From JAGLSB01 sp023135955 (GTDB lineage: Bacteria > Bacteroidota > Bacteroidia > Bacteroidales > GCA-2748055), in the NCBI GenBank assembly GCA_030673645.1, contig DAOVIO010000034.1, forward strand, positions 1 to 28,356: DNA of 28,356 nt. Reading direction: 5' to 3'. A program made the position numbers and the translations under genes. Shown in pieces: positions 1 through 6,929 of this stretch (within the stretch, counting starts at the first letter, position 1; the number at the start of each line of letters is the position of its first letter). The notes under the pieces are model-generated. The model did no database searches and was not told the origin of the DNA. It was given only the letters and a program-made list of their open reading frames with translations.

Positions 1-60
1 TCTTCTCAGCTTGACTGCATGATGATAATATCATGATTATTGCAATTCTTAATATTGTTT

Positions 61-276
61 TCATAATCCCTTATTTTGTTTATACTCCTGAGCGTCAAAA
101 TGTATCCACCAGTTTCCGGATAGCTTTTTACTGATTTTCCCATCCTTGTAATCATTACACCAACGTTGGATAGTTATTTTGGCCTTACCTGTTTGGTTGG
201 CGATATATGCTAATGAACAATTATAGGTAATTGCTCCGGTGTCCAGGTTTTGCAGTGTTGGTCTAATTGTTTTCAT
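61..276 (-). CDS. Small HTH-like protein, 71 aa
   Basis: I do not recognise the family. Residues about 21-40 (LAYIANQTGKAKITIQRWC) have the spacing of a helix-turn-helix, as in excisionase-like or MerR-like DNA-binding proteins. A Trp-rich tail (GNWWIHFD) could be a short wing. It starts 4 bases after the stop of the preceding gene and is the last full gene of the left-end group. A role as a small phage regulator is inference. The length suits an Xis-type protein, but no integrase is visible nearby. Confidence 0.6.
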   Translation of the reverse strand: MKTIRPTLQNLDTGAITYNCSLAYIANQTGKAKITIQRWCNDYKDGKISKKLSGNWWIHFDAQEYKQNKGL

Positions 277-280
277 TTCT

Positions 281-577
281 CTAAAATGCGTTGAATATGC
301 ATGAGCTCTTTCCTACATCATCAGTTCTATTGAGGTACTTACGTAATAGCCTGCCTGCATTATGTCCACTTATGCCATAATCAGCAAGCTTGGTGAAATG
401 CTGAAGATGTACCCTCAGGCTTGTCTTCTCTGGATTATGTTCATTCATTATCAAACATGCCTCGTGTAATGATTGTGGAGTACAAGCATGCTCTATACAT
501 GCTTTTTCCACTAGATTAAAAATGGTTACTTTTTCCTCTATGTAGTTTTCATTAAACCAATCAATTATCTTTTCCAT
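281..577 (-). CDS. Hypothetical protein, 98 aa
   Basis: No family recognised. It is a mostly helical, soluble-looking protein with four Cys, several His and a C-terminal Arg/Lys stretch (RLLRKYLNR). Its start lies 13 bases inside the end of the preceding gene, so it is probably translationally coupled to it. The real-gene call rests on the close packing, the shared direction and the lack of a better frame. Confidence 0.65.
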   Translation of the reverse strand: MEKIIDWFNENYIEEKVTIFNLVEKACIEHACTPQSLHEACLIMNEHNPEKTSLRVHLQHFTKLADYGISGHNAGRLLRKYLNRTDDVGKSSCIFNAF

Positions 578-1335
578 GCCATTGTTATTGGAGTTGAAAT
601 TGAATAACGCTTTTTTCTTCTGCGCCTAAGTCGTTTAAGATATTTGTTTTTAGGCTTAGTGATGTCTTGGCAAATTCTTGCATACCGTCCTATAGACTTC
701 TCAAAGTCCATACCTTTCCTCATACACATAGTAGCGATTAGATTTAACTTGTGTTTTATTGTTGAATGCGAGACGTACGGAATGAGTAGATTATATCCGC
801 GTATAAATTGATACTTAGTAAATGGTGTAGTTGCTGCTAATTCCTCGCATTCCTTATTTTTTGTTATTTCGCCATTACTCATAACTCTTTCCGGTGGAGG
901 TGGCGGGTTCCTGTGCCCTGAGAATTTAATACTGTCCGACAACTTATTAATTGCATCATTAAATTCACAACTATTTCGATATGACTCCACTATTTTGTTG
1001 TATGGTTCCCTTGGACTAAACCAATATTTCAACCATTTCCAGAACTTTGAAAATGCTTTTTTGAAAGTAATGCCTTCTATTTGTCGATACGATGGTGGTT
1101 TTGGTGGTTGTACTCCTTCCCTAATTATCTTTGGAGGTGGTGGCTTTGATGGGTTTCTGTGTCCTTGGAATTTTTCCATATCTTCTGGACTTAATAATAT
1201 ATTAGTCGGTACGTATTTATCATCAATTGTTAATTGCCCGAATTCAATACCATGCTCATTTAATTTTTTTTCAAGCTGGAATATTGTTGATTTAAGCTCT
1301 CTGATTTCTTTCTTGCGTTGTTGGTAGGAAGTCAT
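565..1335 (-). CDS. Proline-repeat protein with coiled coil and basic tail, 256 aa
   Basis: Function unknown. Residues 5-30 look like a short coiled coil. Two copies of KF(Q/S)GHRNP, each running into a polyproline tract, lie at residues about 56-68 and 138-149. Between them is an aromatic, basic, amphipathic segment at residues 91-107 (FKKAFSKFWKWLKYWFS). The C-terminus is very basic (KRLRRRRKKR, residues 234-243), which fits nucleic-acid or membrane contact. It overlaps the gene before it by 4 bases (ATGA) and the one after it by 13. Repeated proline motifs suggest a protein-protein docking site, but that is inference. A host-interaction role cannot be excluded. Confidence 0.7.
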   Translation of the reverse strand: MTSYQQRKKEIRELKSTIFQLEKKLNEHGIEFGQLTIDDKYVPTNILLSPEDMEKFQGHRNPSKPPPPKIIREGVQPPKPPSYRQIEGITFKKAFSKFWKWLKYWFSPREPYNKIVESYRNSCEFNDAINKLSDSIKFSGHRNPPPPPERVMSNGEITKNKECEELAATTPFTKYQFIRGYNLLIPYVSHSTIKHKLNLIATMCMRKGMDFEKSIGRYARICQDITKPKNKYLKRLRRRRKKRYSISTPITMAWKR

Positions 1336-1676
1336 TTTTTAAAAAATTTATCCATCCTATCTCTTGTTTCTGTATAACCACGGGCATGAATATATAAACC
1401 GTATTCATCTTTTTCAAGTTTGCGTTCTGCTTCATTGATCGCTTTGGTTGCTTCAGTTAGAGGGCGATCAGTTACAAAAGGCTCTGCGATATTCAGTATA
1501 CCTTTTGGTTTATGGTCACCAATACCATCCCCATCAAATAATTTCTGATCATAAGATCGAATCGTATTTTGAATATCACATTTCATTCCATACATATGCG
1601 CTTGAGATATTTCCCAATCAACCGGATTCCCATTCATACATAAACCTGATGCTTCTAAAACGTTGTATTCTTTCAT
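1332..1676 (-). CDS. Hypothetical protein, 114 aa
   Basis: No family recognised. It is a soluble, charged protein with Asp/Gly-rich stretches in the middle (DGDGIGDHKPKG) and a helical C-terminal half (TEATKAINEAERKLEKD). It is joined to both neighbours by 4-base ATGA overlaps, a strong sign of a coupled operon. Several plus-strand frames cross it but lack such junctions. Confidence 0.7.
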   Translation of the reverse strand: MKEYNVLEASGLCMNGNPVDWEISQAHMYGMKCDIQNTIRSYDQKLFDGDGIGDHKPKGILNIAEPFVTDRPLTEATKAINEAERKLEKDEYGLYIHARGYTETRDRMDKFFKK

Positions 1677-2134
1677 AAGAGTGGCTTTGCGATTTCTAAC
1701 AAATCATGAAAGTTTAAATGAAATTCGTCTCTCAATTTTTTTGACTTAAATGATAATGCTTTATTCTCATATCGCGATTCTCCAGTAACAATTTTGTCAT
1801 TCCGATAGAAGATATGATATTTAATATCTTCATTTTTCCAATTTGGCCCCCATCCATCATTATAATTGTCTCTTAATTTGATTAACTGATATAATGCGAT
1901 AAATTCTGCAGCATATTGTTCCCCATCGTCAATCATCAATGTTGCGCTACCGTACAGTTTATACAGCCCGCAATATTCATCCCATGTCTTAGGAAGTTCT
2001 TTTTTAATTGGTTTGAATGTAATGGTCATTTCAATTGTTTTGTTATCTGGATCTCCTCCGATATTTTCGAATGATTCACTACATACTGCACATACTCTAT
2101 ACCCTTTAGGAATTTTTACTTTGTGTTTTTTCAT
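1673..2134 (-). CDS. Conserved Bacteroidetes phage hypothetical protein, 153 aa
   Basis: The middle and C-terminus (QLIKLRDNYNDGWGPNW; KLRDEFHLNFHDLLEIAKPL) match, from memory, a group of function-unknown proteins common in Bacteroidetes phages and conjugative elements. Those often end in a 'RDEFxxNFxDLIxxAK' helix. A CxxC near residues 15-18 (CAVC) could bind metal, but no second pair is seen. It starts 9 bases after the preceding gene and overlaps the next by 4. Existence is well supported; the function is unknown. Confidence 0.75.
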   Translation of the reverse strand: MKKHKVKIPKGYRVCAVCSESFENIGGDPDNKTIEMTITFKPIKKELPKTWDEYCGLYKLYGSATLMIDDGEQYAAEFIALYQLIKLRDNYNDGWGPNWKNEDIKYHIFYRNDKIVTGESRYENKALSFKSKKLRDEFHLNFHDLLEIAKPLL

Positions 2135-2143
2135 GATTCTGAT

Positions 2144-2515
2144 TTATTTTTTTTTCTCCATTGCCTCATCTAATCTCTGCTGAAATCTACTTTTCTTAGG
2201 AGAGCTTATACATTGGCTTTCCTTTAGTCTTATGTTAGGTTTTTCATGATTATCAATCCACTTTCTAACTATATTTCCAATTTTTTCCCCCTTATTTTCC
2301 CCAGAACAAACATGTACTGCTAAATCAATTAAATCATGATCGTCCCATCTTGGCCCGAGTTCTCTTATATAATTTCTATCAAGCCAATCATCAATCATTA
2401 TTGGTTCAATTGCTATTTTACATTCCTGCATTATGATATATGGCGACATATCATTAACTACAATTACTCCTTCTTTTAATTCAGGGTGATTATTTGTGGT
2501 AATATATTTTTTCAT
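2144..2515 (-). CDS. Hypothetical protein, 123 aa
   Basis: No family recognised. It is an acidic, soluble protein with a Lys-rich C-terminus (EAMEKKK). It is the first gene after the terminase and has its own promoter-like sequence directly upstream, so it may begin a separate left-end operon of five genes. The ATG sits only three bases below the -7 element, so the transcript may be leaderless. Confidence 0.65.
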   Translation of the reverse strand: MKKYITTNNHPELKEGVIVVNDMSPYIIMQECKIAIEPIMIDDWLDRNYIRELGPRWDDHDLIDLAVHVCSGENKGEKIGNIVRKWIDNHEKPNIRLKESQCISSPKKSRFQQRLDEAMEKKK

Positions 2516-2518
2516 ATC

Positions 2519-2550
2519 GAAATCTAATTAATATAATTAATATAAACAAA
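2519..2550 (-). promoter_or_regulatory. Bacteroidetes-type promoter for the left-end operon
   Basis: On the minus strand TTTG (2547-2550) is followed after 20 bases by TAGATTTC (2519-2526), one base off the TAnnTTTG consensus. The spacer contains TTAATATAATTAATAT (plus-strand reading, 2528-2543), which recurs exactly in the recT promoter. Match by eye only; the start site is inferred to be at or next to the ATG. Confidence 0.45.
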
Positions 2551-2551
2551 C

Positions 2552-2587
2552 AAATGTTACTATTTGTATCAGCTTGTGCTAACATTT
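2552..2587 (-). terminator. Inverted repeat directly after the large terminase gene
   Basis: AAATGTTA (2552-2559) and TAACATTT (2580-2587) are perfect complements with a 20-base loop. The right arm overlaps the terminase stop codon. A smaller dyad, CAAAT...ATTTG (2551-2566), is nested inside. On the minus-strand RNA the hairpin runs into a U-rich stretch. The arms have little G+C, so this may be a weak terminator, a processing site or an operator. Confidence 0.4.
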
Positions 2588-3950
2588 ACCAAAGCATGCC
2601 TTTCATAAATTGGACGTATCTGCTCAAATCCATATGATGATTGTTTTCATCCATGTACTCATTCAGGATATTTCCATCACGATCAACGCACTTTTGATAG
2701 TTTCTGAATTCATAAATTACATTTGCTGAATGTCTGGTAATTAGGTGCTTGTACTTTTTCAGTAGCTTCACCCCTTCAATGACTCCCTTTTTCTTCACAG
2801 CATGGATATTAAACCCTGCAATACGTAGCTCTTCAATTGATTTCCTTTCCTGGGATTCGGCAACAATCAAATGATTTTTATCAAAGCCCTGATCTTCTAA
2901 GCGTTCCTGAATAGACTTGCCGACCTCGTTTCCTTCTTTATCAAATTGTCTGGCATTGTTTAATTCAGTTTCATAAACCAACTCATCCCAAATCAAATAA
3001 TTCTCATAAATATAAAAATCACATACTGCTGTCGGGTCCGGGTTCCATCCAAAGTCTAGTCCTGAAGGAATGCGTTTCGCCTTATCTGGGATCTCGTCTA
3101 TGATGCTCCACTCGGACGGCCTAAAGGCTAGCCGGTCCGTTAATATGCCCCAATTGCCGTTCGCGTAAATATCATGATCAATGGGATTGTGAATTTTATC
3201 ATATGCAAAATCATCTAAAACGTGCTTGTCGATAAATCCGTACGCTTTGCCGCTTGGAAGTTTCTTTTTTGTTGGATGCCCGACAATCCACCAATTATCC
3301 CGGTAGGTAGTTTTGATCAGAAGCGTATTGCCCTTTTTGTTGATCTTTTTAAAGCTGTTTTCTTCAATGGTCCCGTCGTTGTATAGTTTTGAACGCTTGT
3401 TGCCCGGTAATTCGTTTGGCAAAGTAGTCCACTCTTCTTTTTCAATTACCTTTTTATTTATCCAGTGATTTACTGAGATAGGATTCCAGGATGCCATGAT
3501 TTGCTGCCCGGGCTTTCCCCTTAACCTCTTTTTCATTTGCTTGAAATCATCAAATGTAAAGTGCGTAATTTCATCAGCATACAGCCTTTTAAATTTTGAT
3601 ATGCCTTGGAGTTTGTGGGACTGATCAAGGCCCCTAAATCTCATTTGTGCGTTTCCGATCTTTATTTTGTTGATCTGGAATTGAAAATTGTTTGTAATTG
3701 TATCAATTTTTTGTCCAATTCCTTTTGCATCTGCATATGTGCTACTGGATAAGTCTACCGAATACTTACGCATTGATAGGCAGCTTTCTTGGTTTTCTAA
3801 TGCGTCGTTTATCAGGGCTTGTTTAAATGAATACGTTTTTGATGATGATGATCCTCCATAGGCAAAGATATAACGGATGTCCTCATTGGCCATTGCATCA
3901 ATGATATGCCAATATAAAGGGTTAAATAAACGCCAATCGAACTTAATCAT
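2586..3950 (-). CDS. terL: Phage terminase large subunit, 454 aa
   Basis: This is the packaging motor: an ATPase that drives DNA into the prohead, plus a nuclease that cuts the concatemer. The ATPase half shows a Walker A-like loop GGSSSSKT (residues 32-39), a Walker B RLYADE (122-127) and a coupling-type SWNP (154-157). The RNase H-like nuclease half shows LDFGW (Asp299), AESQERKSIEEL (Glu365 where the family usually has Asp) and HHMDLSRY (Asp441). Its length of about 450 aa is normal for the PBSX/Terminase_3 type. It overlaps the small subunit by 8 bases. No portal gene follows it in this window, which is unusual. Confidence 0.95.
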   Translation of the reverse strand: MIKFDWRLFNPLYWHIIDAMANEDIRYIFAYGGSSSSKTYSFKQALINDALENQESCLSMRKYSVDLSSSTYADAKGIGQKIDTITNNFQFQINKIKIGNAQMRFRGLDQSHKLQGISKFKRLYADEITHFTFDDFKQMKKRLRGKPGQQIMASWNPISVNHWINKKVIEKEEWTTLPNELPGNKRSKLYNDGTIEENSFKKINKKGNTLLIKTTYRDNWWIVGHPTKKKLPSGKAYGFIDKHVLDDFAYDKIHNPIDHDIYANGNWGILTDRLAFRPSEWSIIDEIPDKAKRIPSGLDFGWNPDPTAVCDFYIYENYLIWDELVYETELNNARQFDKEGNEVGKSIQERLEDQGFDKNHLIVAESQERKSIEELRIAGFNIHAVKKKGVIEGVKLLKKYKHLITRHSANVIYEFRNYQKCVDRDGNILNEYMDENNHHMDLSRYVQFMKGMLW

Positions 3951-4398
3951 CGTTTAAATCCGAATATGTAATTTCATGGGTTTGGGTGCCTTTTACTTCT
4001 CCGGAATGTTCAATATCATGCTTATCTCTCCACTTTTGTGGGTTTCTGTTTTTTAGCCAAAAAGCTTGAGCGCCTACATCTGGGATGATTTCCTTGGTTA
4101 CCGTCTTGATTTCTTTTAATTGAGGCTCGCCATCTTTGTTAAGAGCCATTATTTTAGTTGTCTCTTGATACGAATATCCTTTTGCCCTTTTTAGTAGTGA
4201 ATTCTCCACCTCAAAATCTACCGGATACTTACCTCTTTTAATGGCCTCTAAAAACTCAAGGTGTTTATTTTCATAATTATAAAATGTAGCAACAGAAACG
4301 CCTAATTTTTTTGCTATATCTTTATCAATCATCCCATCCCTTGCATATCCTTCAACTAACATCGGGAATGTGTCTGGATTATATTTAGTTTTTGACAT
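3943..4398 (-). CDS. terS: Terminase small subunit, 151 aa
   Basis: It recognises phage DNA and loads the large subunit. An N-terminal helix-turn-helix at residues about 20-44 (IDKDIAKKLGVSVATFYNYE) is followed by a helical region with KRAKGYSYQETT. The C-terminal motif is AQAFWLKNRNPQKWRDK (residues about 110-126). This order is typical of small terminases of the phBC6A51/Terminase_2-like HTH group. It lies immediately before, and overlaps, the large subunit gene. Start chosen at the only ATG that keeps the HTH. Confidence 0.92.
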   Translation of the reverse strand: MSKTKYNPDTFPMLVEGYARDGMIDKDIAKKLGVSVATFYNYENKHLEFLEAIKRGKYPVDFEVENSLLKRAKGYSYQETTKIMALNKDGEPQLKEIKTVTKEIIPDVGAQAFWLKNRNPQKWRDKHDIEHSGEVKGTQTHEITYSDLNDD

Positions 4399-4453
4399 AT
4401 TGAATTACTTACATTTGAAATCATTCAATCCTGAAAGTCTTCGCCCGTGAGTT

Positions 4454-4627
4454 TTATTGGCATAATCCTATTATTCCGTATATAATAACGGCTGAATTAA
4501 TCCATGCTAATATGCTCCATGCAATCCGCATAGGCATATCCATCCCGTTGTCATAATTTTGAAATAGGAATAACGCCTTTGTCCCATTTAGTTTTTCTTT
4601 CATACTCATTTTCATACTCATTTTCAT
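4454..4627 (-). CDS. Small membrane protein with repeated start, 57 aa
   Basis: A short frame with one clear hydrophobic segment at residues about 34-55 (RIAWSILAWINSAVIIYGII) after a polar N-terminus. The first ten residues, MKMSMKMSMK, come from a 12-base direct repeat (4601-4624) that offers several in-frame ATG codons. The gene fits the gap between its neighbours (32 and 55 bases). Function unknown. A role near the terminase, such as holin-like, is possible but unsupported, because it lacks a second membrane segment. Confidence 0.5.
   Translation of the reverse strand: MKMSMKMSMKEKLNGTKALFLFQNYDNGMDMPMRIAWSILAWINSAVIIYGIIGLCQ
4601..4624. repeat. 12-base tandem repeat over a gene start
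   Basis: The unit CATACTCATTTT occurs twice in direct tandem, followed by a partial third copy (CATA). Read on the minus strand it gives ATG-rich codons (Met-Ser-Met-Lys) at the start of the 57-residue membrane protein. Confidence 0.8.
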
Positions 4628-4659
4628 ATTTAAAACAAACCAATTTTATTTTAATCATG

Positions 4660-4938
4660 TTAATCTGGATATAGAATTTTATTCACAGCATCACTATGTG
4701 ATGAAATTTCTCTTTTTGAAAGTACATTTTTTATTAACATAATATCTATTTCATTTCGTAATGATATAGTTTCATGATATGAGATTGCCTCAATGGTTGA
4801 AAATGAATTATTATCAAGTAATTTATGAAGTAATTCACTCACTTTTCTTAATGTCAATATTTGAAGATGGTCTCCAGTTTCTATCGGAATATTTTTTTTA
4901 TTTTTCATTTCTATATTTTTAAAAATACGTGTATGCAT
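4660..4938 (-). CDS. Hypothetical protein, 92 aa
   Basis: No family recognised. It appears soluble and mainly helical. A second ATG at residue 11 (MKNKKN, position 4908) is an equally good start and would give 82 residues. It follows the small membrane protein at 4954-5136 by 15 bases. Confidence 0.55.
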   Translation of the reverse strand: MHTRIFKNIEMKNKKNIPIETGDHLQILTLRKVSELLHKLLDNNSFSTIEAISYHETISLRNEIDIMLIKNVLSKREISSHSDAVNKILYPD

Positions 4939-4953
4939 ATCAGTTTTAGTCTA

Positions 4954-5136
4954 TCAGTAATCATATTCTCTTTGTTTGACATATACATAACTACCTATGA
5001 CTAACAATAATACTCCAATAGCATCAATCCACCATAATTGAGAATTCATATAATTTTGTGTGATCTCATTACTATAAATCCAAATAATTCCATTAATACT
5101 AATAATAGCAAATCCTATAATCATTAAATATTTCAT
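4954..5136 (-). CDS. Small two-span membrane protein, 60 aa
   Basis: There are two hydrophobic stretches: residues about 3-21 (YLMIIGFAIISINGIIWIY) and about 35-53 (WWIDAIGVLLLVIGSYVYV). A short polar loop separates them and the tail is charged (KQREYDY). Size and topology would suit a class II holin, but such small membrane proteins are common in phages and no endolysin is adjacent, so the role is open. It begins 2 bases after the DUF488 gene ends. Confidence 0.6.
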   Translation of the reverse strand: MKYLMIIGFAIISINGIIWIYSNEITQNYMNSQLWWIDAIGVLLLVIGSYVYVKQREYDY

Positions 5137-5138
5137 AA

Positions 5139-5555
5139 TTAAAACAGTTTAGTCTGATTTGAAACGCTTTTAGGCTTCTCTTTTTTTACTACATTTTGAA
5201 AAATAACCTCCTTAACATTTATCTGGAGCTTTTTTTCTAACCACTCAGCCACCATCTGCCGGTGACATTCATTCCGGTCTTTTTCGTAGCATAGCAAAAC
5301 AATATCCTTTCCCCGGGACAACTCCGACAAATGAGCATATACCCTCACCGGATCCGGTGCTTTTAATATTTTTTGAAATTGAATATTGTATGTCTGCCAA
5401 TCCATTTTCAGCATATCATACCTGGGGGCTAATTTTTTATATTCCGGATACTTTATCTTTGAATACCTGGGGAACATTACGCTAATTGAAATAGGCGTTA
5501 ATCCCATTTCGAATAATTGCTCAATCTTAGCGTGATGTGATGTGAAGATTTTCAT
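5139..5555 (-). CDS. DUF488 family protein, 138 aa
   Basis: The family signature is clear at residues 87-106: LLCYEKDRNECHRQMVAEWL, with Cys89 and Cys97-His98-Arg99. DUF488 proteins are small, widespread and biochemically uncharacterised; the conserved Cys/His/Arg cluster suggests an active or metal site. The N-terminal half holds the usual 'S..R..P...Y' strand-helix pattern (ISISVMFPRYSKIKYPEY). It overlaps the zinc/HTH gene by one base (TAATG), so the two are probably translated together. A phage-borne copy in an operon before the terminase is unusual. Function cannot be stated. Confidence 0.85.
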   Translation of the reverse strand: MKIFTSHHAKIEQLFEMGLTPISISVMFPRYSKIKYPEYKKLAPRYDMLKMDWQTYNIQFQKILKAPDPVRVYAHLSELSRGKDIVLLCYEKDRNECHRQMVAEWLEKKLQINVKEVIFQNVVKKEKPKSVSNQTKLF

Positions 5556-6073
5556 TAAACAAATTTATGTATAATTACCTCATCATCCCCTTTCCGATGT
5601 GCTTTGCCAATAGCTTTATATGCGCTTAATTCCGTTTTTTGCCTTTCCGTGATTGTTTTATATAAAAATGAACTGCTGATGCCTAATCTTGAGCACGCAT
5701 ATGTAATTGTAACTCCTTTTTCCACATCACTCAATATAGATTCAAATATTTTATTAAAGTCACTATCTCTTATTTTTTTACTCTCACTAAATCCATTTCT
5801 TTTGCGTTGATAATATTTTTGATAGCATCTAAAACATAATCCCTTAACGGTTGCTATTTCGCCGCACTCACATATTTTTATTTCTTTAGGTGGTTTAGGT
5901 GGTTTTTTTGCTCTATACCTTGCTACTGCTTCTTTACCTTTTGTTTTATTGTATAATTTTGTTTTTAACTTGCCTTCTGGAGTATTTCTCTGCTTTTTAG
6001 AATAGCATGCTTGACATAATCCCGTACAAAAAACACCTATTTTTCCACATTCTGAACATTTTATATTTTTCAT
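5555..6073 (-). CDS. Double zinc-ribbon protein with C-terminal HTH, 172 aa
   Basis: Two zinc-ribbon-like modules are visible: Cys6/9/20/23 and Cys68/70/80/83. Each ends in GLC-x2-CY. A basic proline-rich linker (KKPPKPPKE) joins them. The C-terminal third holds a probable helix-turn-helix at residues about 121-142 (TITYACSRLGISSSFLYKTI). The layout suggests a DNA-binding regulator or a small-terminase-like or HNH-derived protein. It begins the operon leading into DUF488 and the terminase. It is divergent from the T5orf172-type gene across an operator-like dyad, so it may control that region. Confidence 0.75.
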   Translation of the reverse strand: MKNIKCSECGKIGVFCTGLCQACYSKKQRNTPEGKLKTKLYNKTKGKEAVARYRAKKPPKPPKEIKICECGEIATVKGLCFRCYQKYYQRKRNGFSESKKIRDSDFNKIFESILSDVEKGVTITYACSRLGISSSFLYKTITERQKTELSAYKAIGKAHRKGDDEVIIHKFV

Positions 6074-6139
6074 AATAATAAATTAGTATTTTACCTATGA
6101 TTATTAATCACAAAATATAATTGATCCTCATTTTTTATA

Positions 6140-6155
6140 TTTGTAAATATACAAA
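6140..6155. promoter_or_regulatory. Operator-like inverted repeat between divergent genes
   Basis: TTTGTA-AATA-TACAAA is a perfect dyad in the 109-base space between the zinc/HTH gene (minus) and the T5orf172-type gene (plus). Its left arm is also the -33 element of the plus promoter. Its right arm overlaps a minus-strand TATGTTTG (6152-6159), a match to the -7 consensus. A protein bound here would block both directions. Confidence 0.55.
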
Positions 6156-6170
6156 CATATCGTATCTTTA
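6140..6170 (+). promoter_or_regulatory. Promoter of the T5orf172-type gene
   Basis: TTTG (6140-6143), 19 bases, then TATCTTTA (6163-6170), one base off TAnnTTTG. The ATG is at 6183, leaving a leader of about 7-10 bases. The spacing is the best in this intergenic region. Confidence 0.55.
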
Positions 6171-6182
6171 CTAAAAAACTAT

Positions 6183-6839
6183 ATGAAAGATTTAATTATT
6201 TATAATCACGACCTAAAAAATGTAAGCATGTGCTTCAATCATTCCGTGTTTATTGACCGTGTACACGCATGCTTGTGTACTAATAACATTAATCTTAACT
6301 ACGGAGTATTTCTATCTAAAGTACATGCCAATGGGTTAATAAAGGTCTTAAAAAGCTTAGGATTGTATAGGGTTATTGGAAAAGGCAATACCAAGAAAGT
6401 TTTTATTCATCCTAAAATTGATTTGATTTCAAAAACAACAATTGCTAGTAATAAAATAGTAGCACAAACGATAATCGATCTTGTTGAAAAGCCTTCAATA
6501 ATCCCTCGTATGATAATAGATGATTATTCAAATTATGATTTATTGGAGGAAAGTAAAATAAAACGAGATGGTATTAATTGTTCTACCTATGTGATTTATT
6601 CACCCGAGCAAAGCAGCTATAAAATAGGAAGGAGTAAAAATATAATGAAAAGACTTCAATCATTAAGGCGGCAATTTACTCCAAATTTAGAATTAATAAT
6701 TCATTCACCCAATGATATTGAAGCGCAACTACATTTCGAATATAGAGATAAAAGAACGTATGGCGAGTGGTTCAATATATCGATAGATGATGTATTGGAT
6801 ATGAAGAATAAATACAATATGCTATCTATCGATATATAA
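6183..6839 (+). CDS. T5orf172/MUG113-type GIY-YIG-like protein, 218 aa
   Basis: The C-terminal domain (residues about 135-200) has the pattern of the T5orf172/MUG113 group, which is related to GIY-YIG nucleases: TYVIYS (135-140), YKIGRSKN (146-153), KRLQSLR (156-162), an IEAQLH helix (179-184) and GEWF (194-197). In phages this domain is often joined to a DNA-binding N-terminus such as Bro-N or KilA-N. Here residues 1-110 are of no family I know but include a possible winged-helix stretch. The gene is one of only two on the plus strand and has its own promoter, as expected of a regulator or a late-acquired gene. Nuclease activity is unproven for this group. Confidence 0.75.
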   Translation: MKDLIIYNHDLKNVSMCFNHSVFIDRVHACLCTNNINLNYGVFLSKVHANGLIKVLKSLGLYRVIGKGNTKKVFIHPKIDLISKTTIASNKIVAQTIIDLVEKPSIIPRMIIDDYSNYDLLEESKIKRDGINCSTYVIYSPEQSSYKIGRSKNIMKRLQSLRRQFTPNLELIIHSPNDIEAQLHFEYRDKRTYGEWFNISIDDVLDMKNKYNMLSIDI

Positions 6840-6861
6840 TTTTTATTACCAATAATGATAT

Positions 6862-6883
6862 ATACATTTATATTTAAATGTAT
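6862..6883. terminator. Hairpin between converging genes
   Basis: ATACATTTA (6862-6870) and TAAATGTAT (6875-6883) form a perfect 9-base-pair stem with loop TATT. It lies between the T5orf172-type gene and the methyltransferase, which converge. An all-AT stem is weak for termination but the position suits a two-way terminator. Confidence 0.45.
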
Positions 6884-6929
6884 CTGGCTAACGTAAAAAA
6901 TAAATGTAGTTCATTAATCTTTTCTTGCT

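Noticed and set aside
1..34. Minus-strand ATG at 34 with an open frame running off the left edge (MILSSCSQAEK...)
   Set aside because: Only eleven codons are visible; there is no way to tell a gene from chance.
995..1327. Plus-strand frame of 110 codons
   Set aside because: It lies wholly over the proline-repeat gene, is Phe/Ser/Cys-rich, and has no operon context: a shadow.
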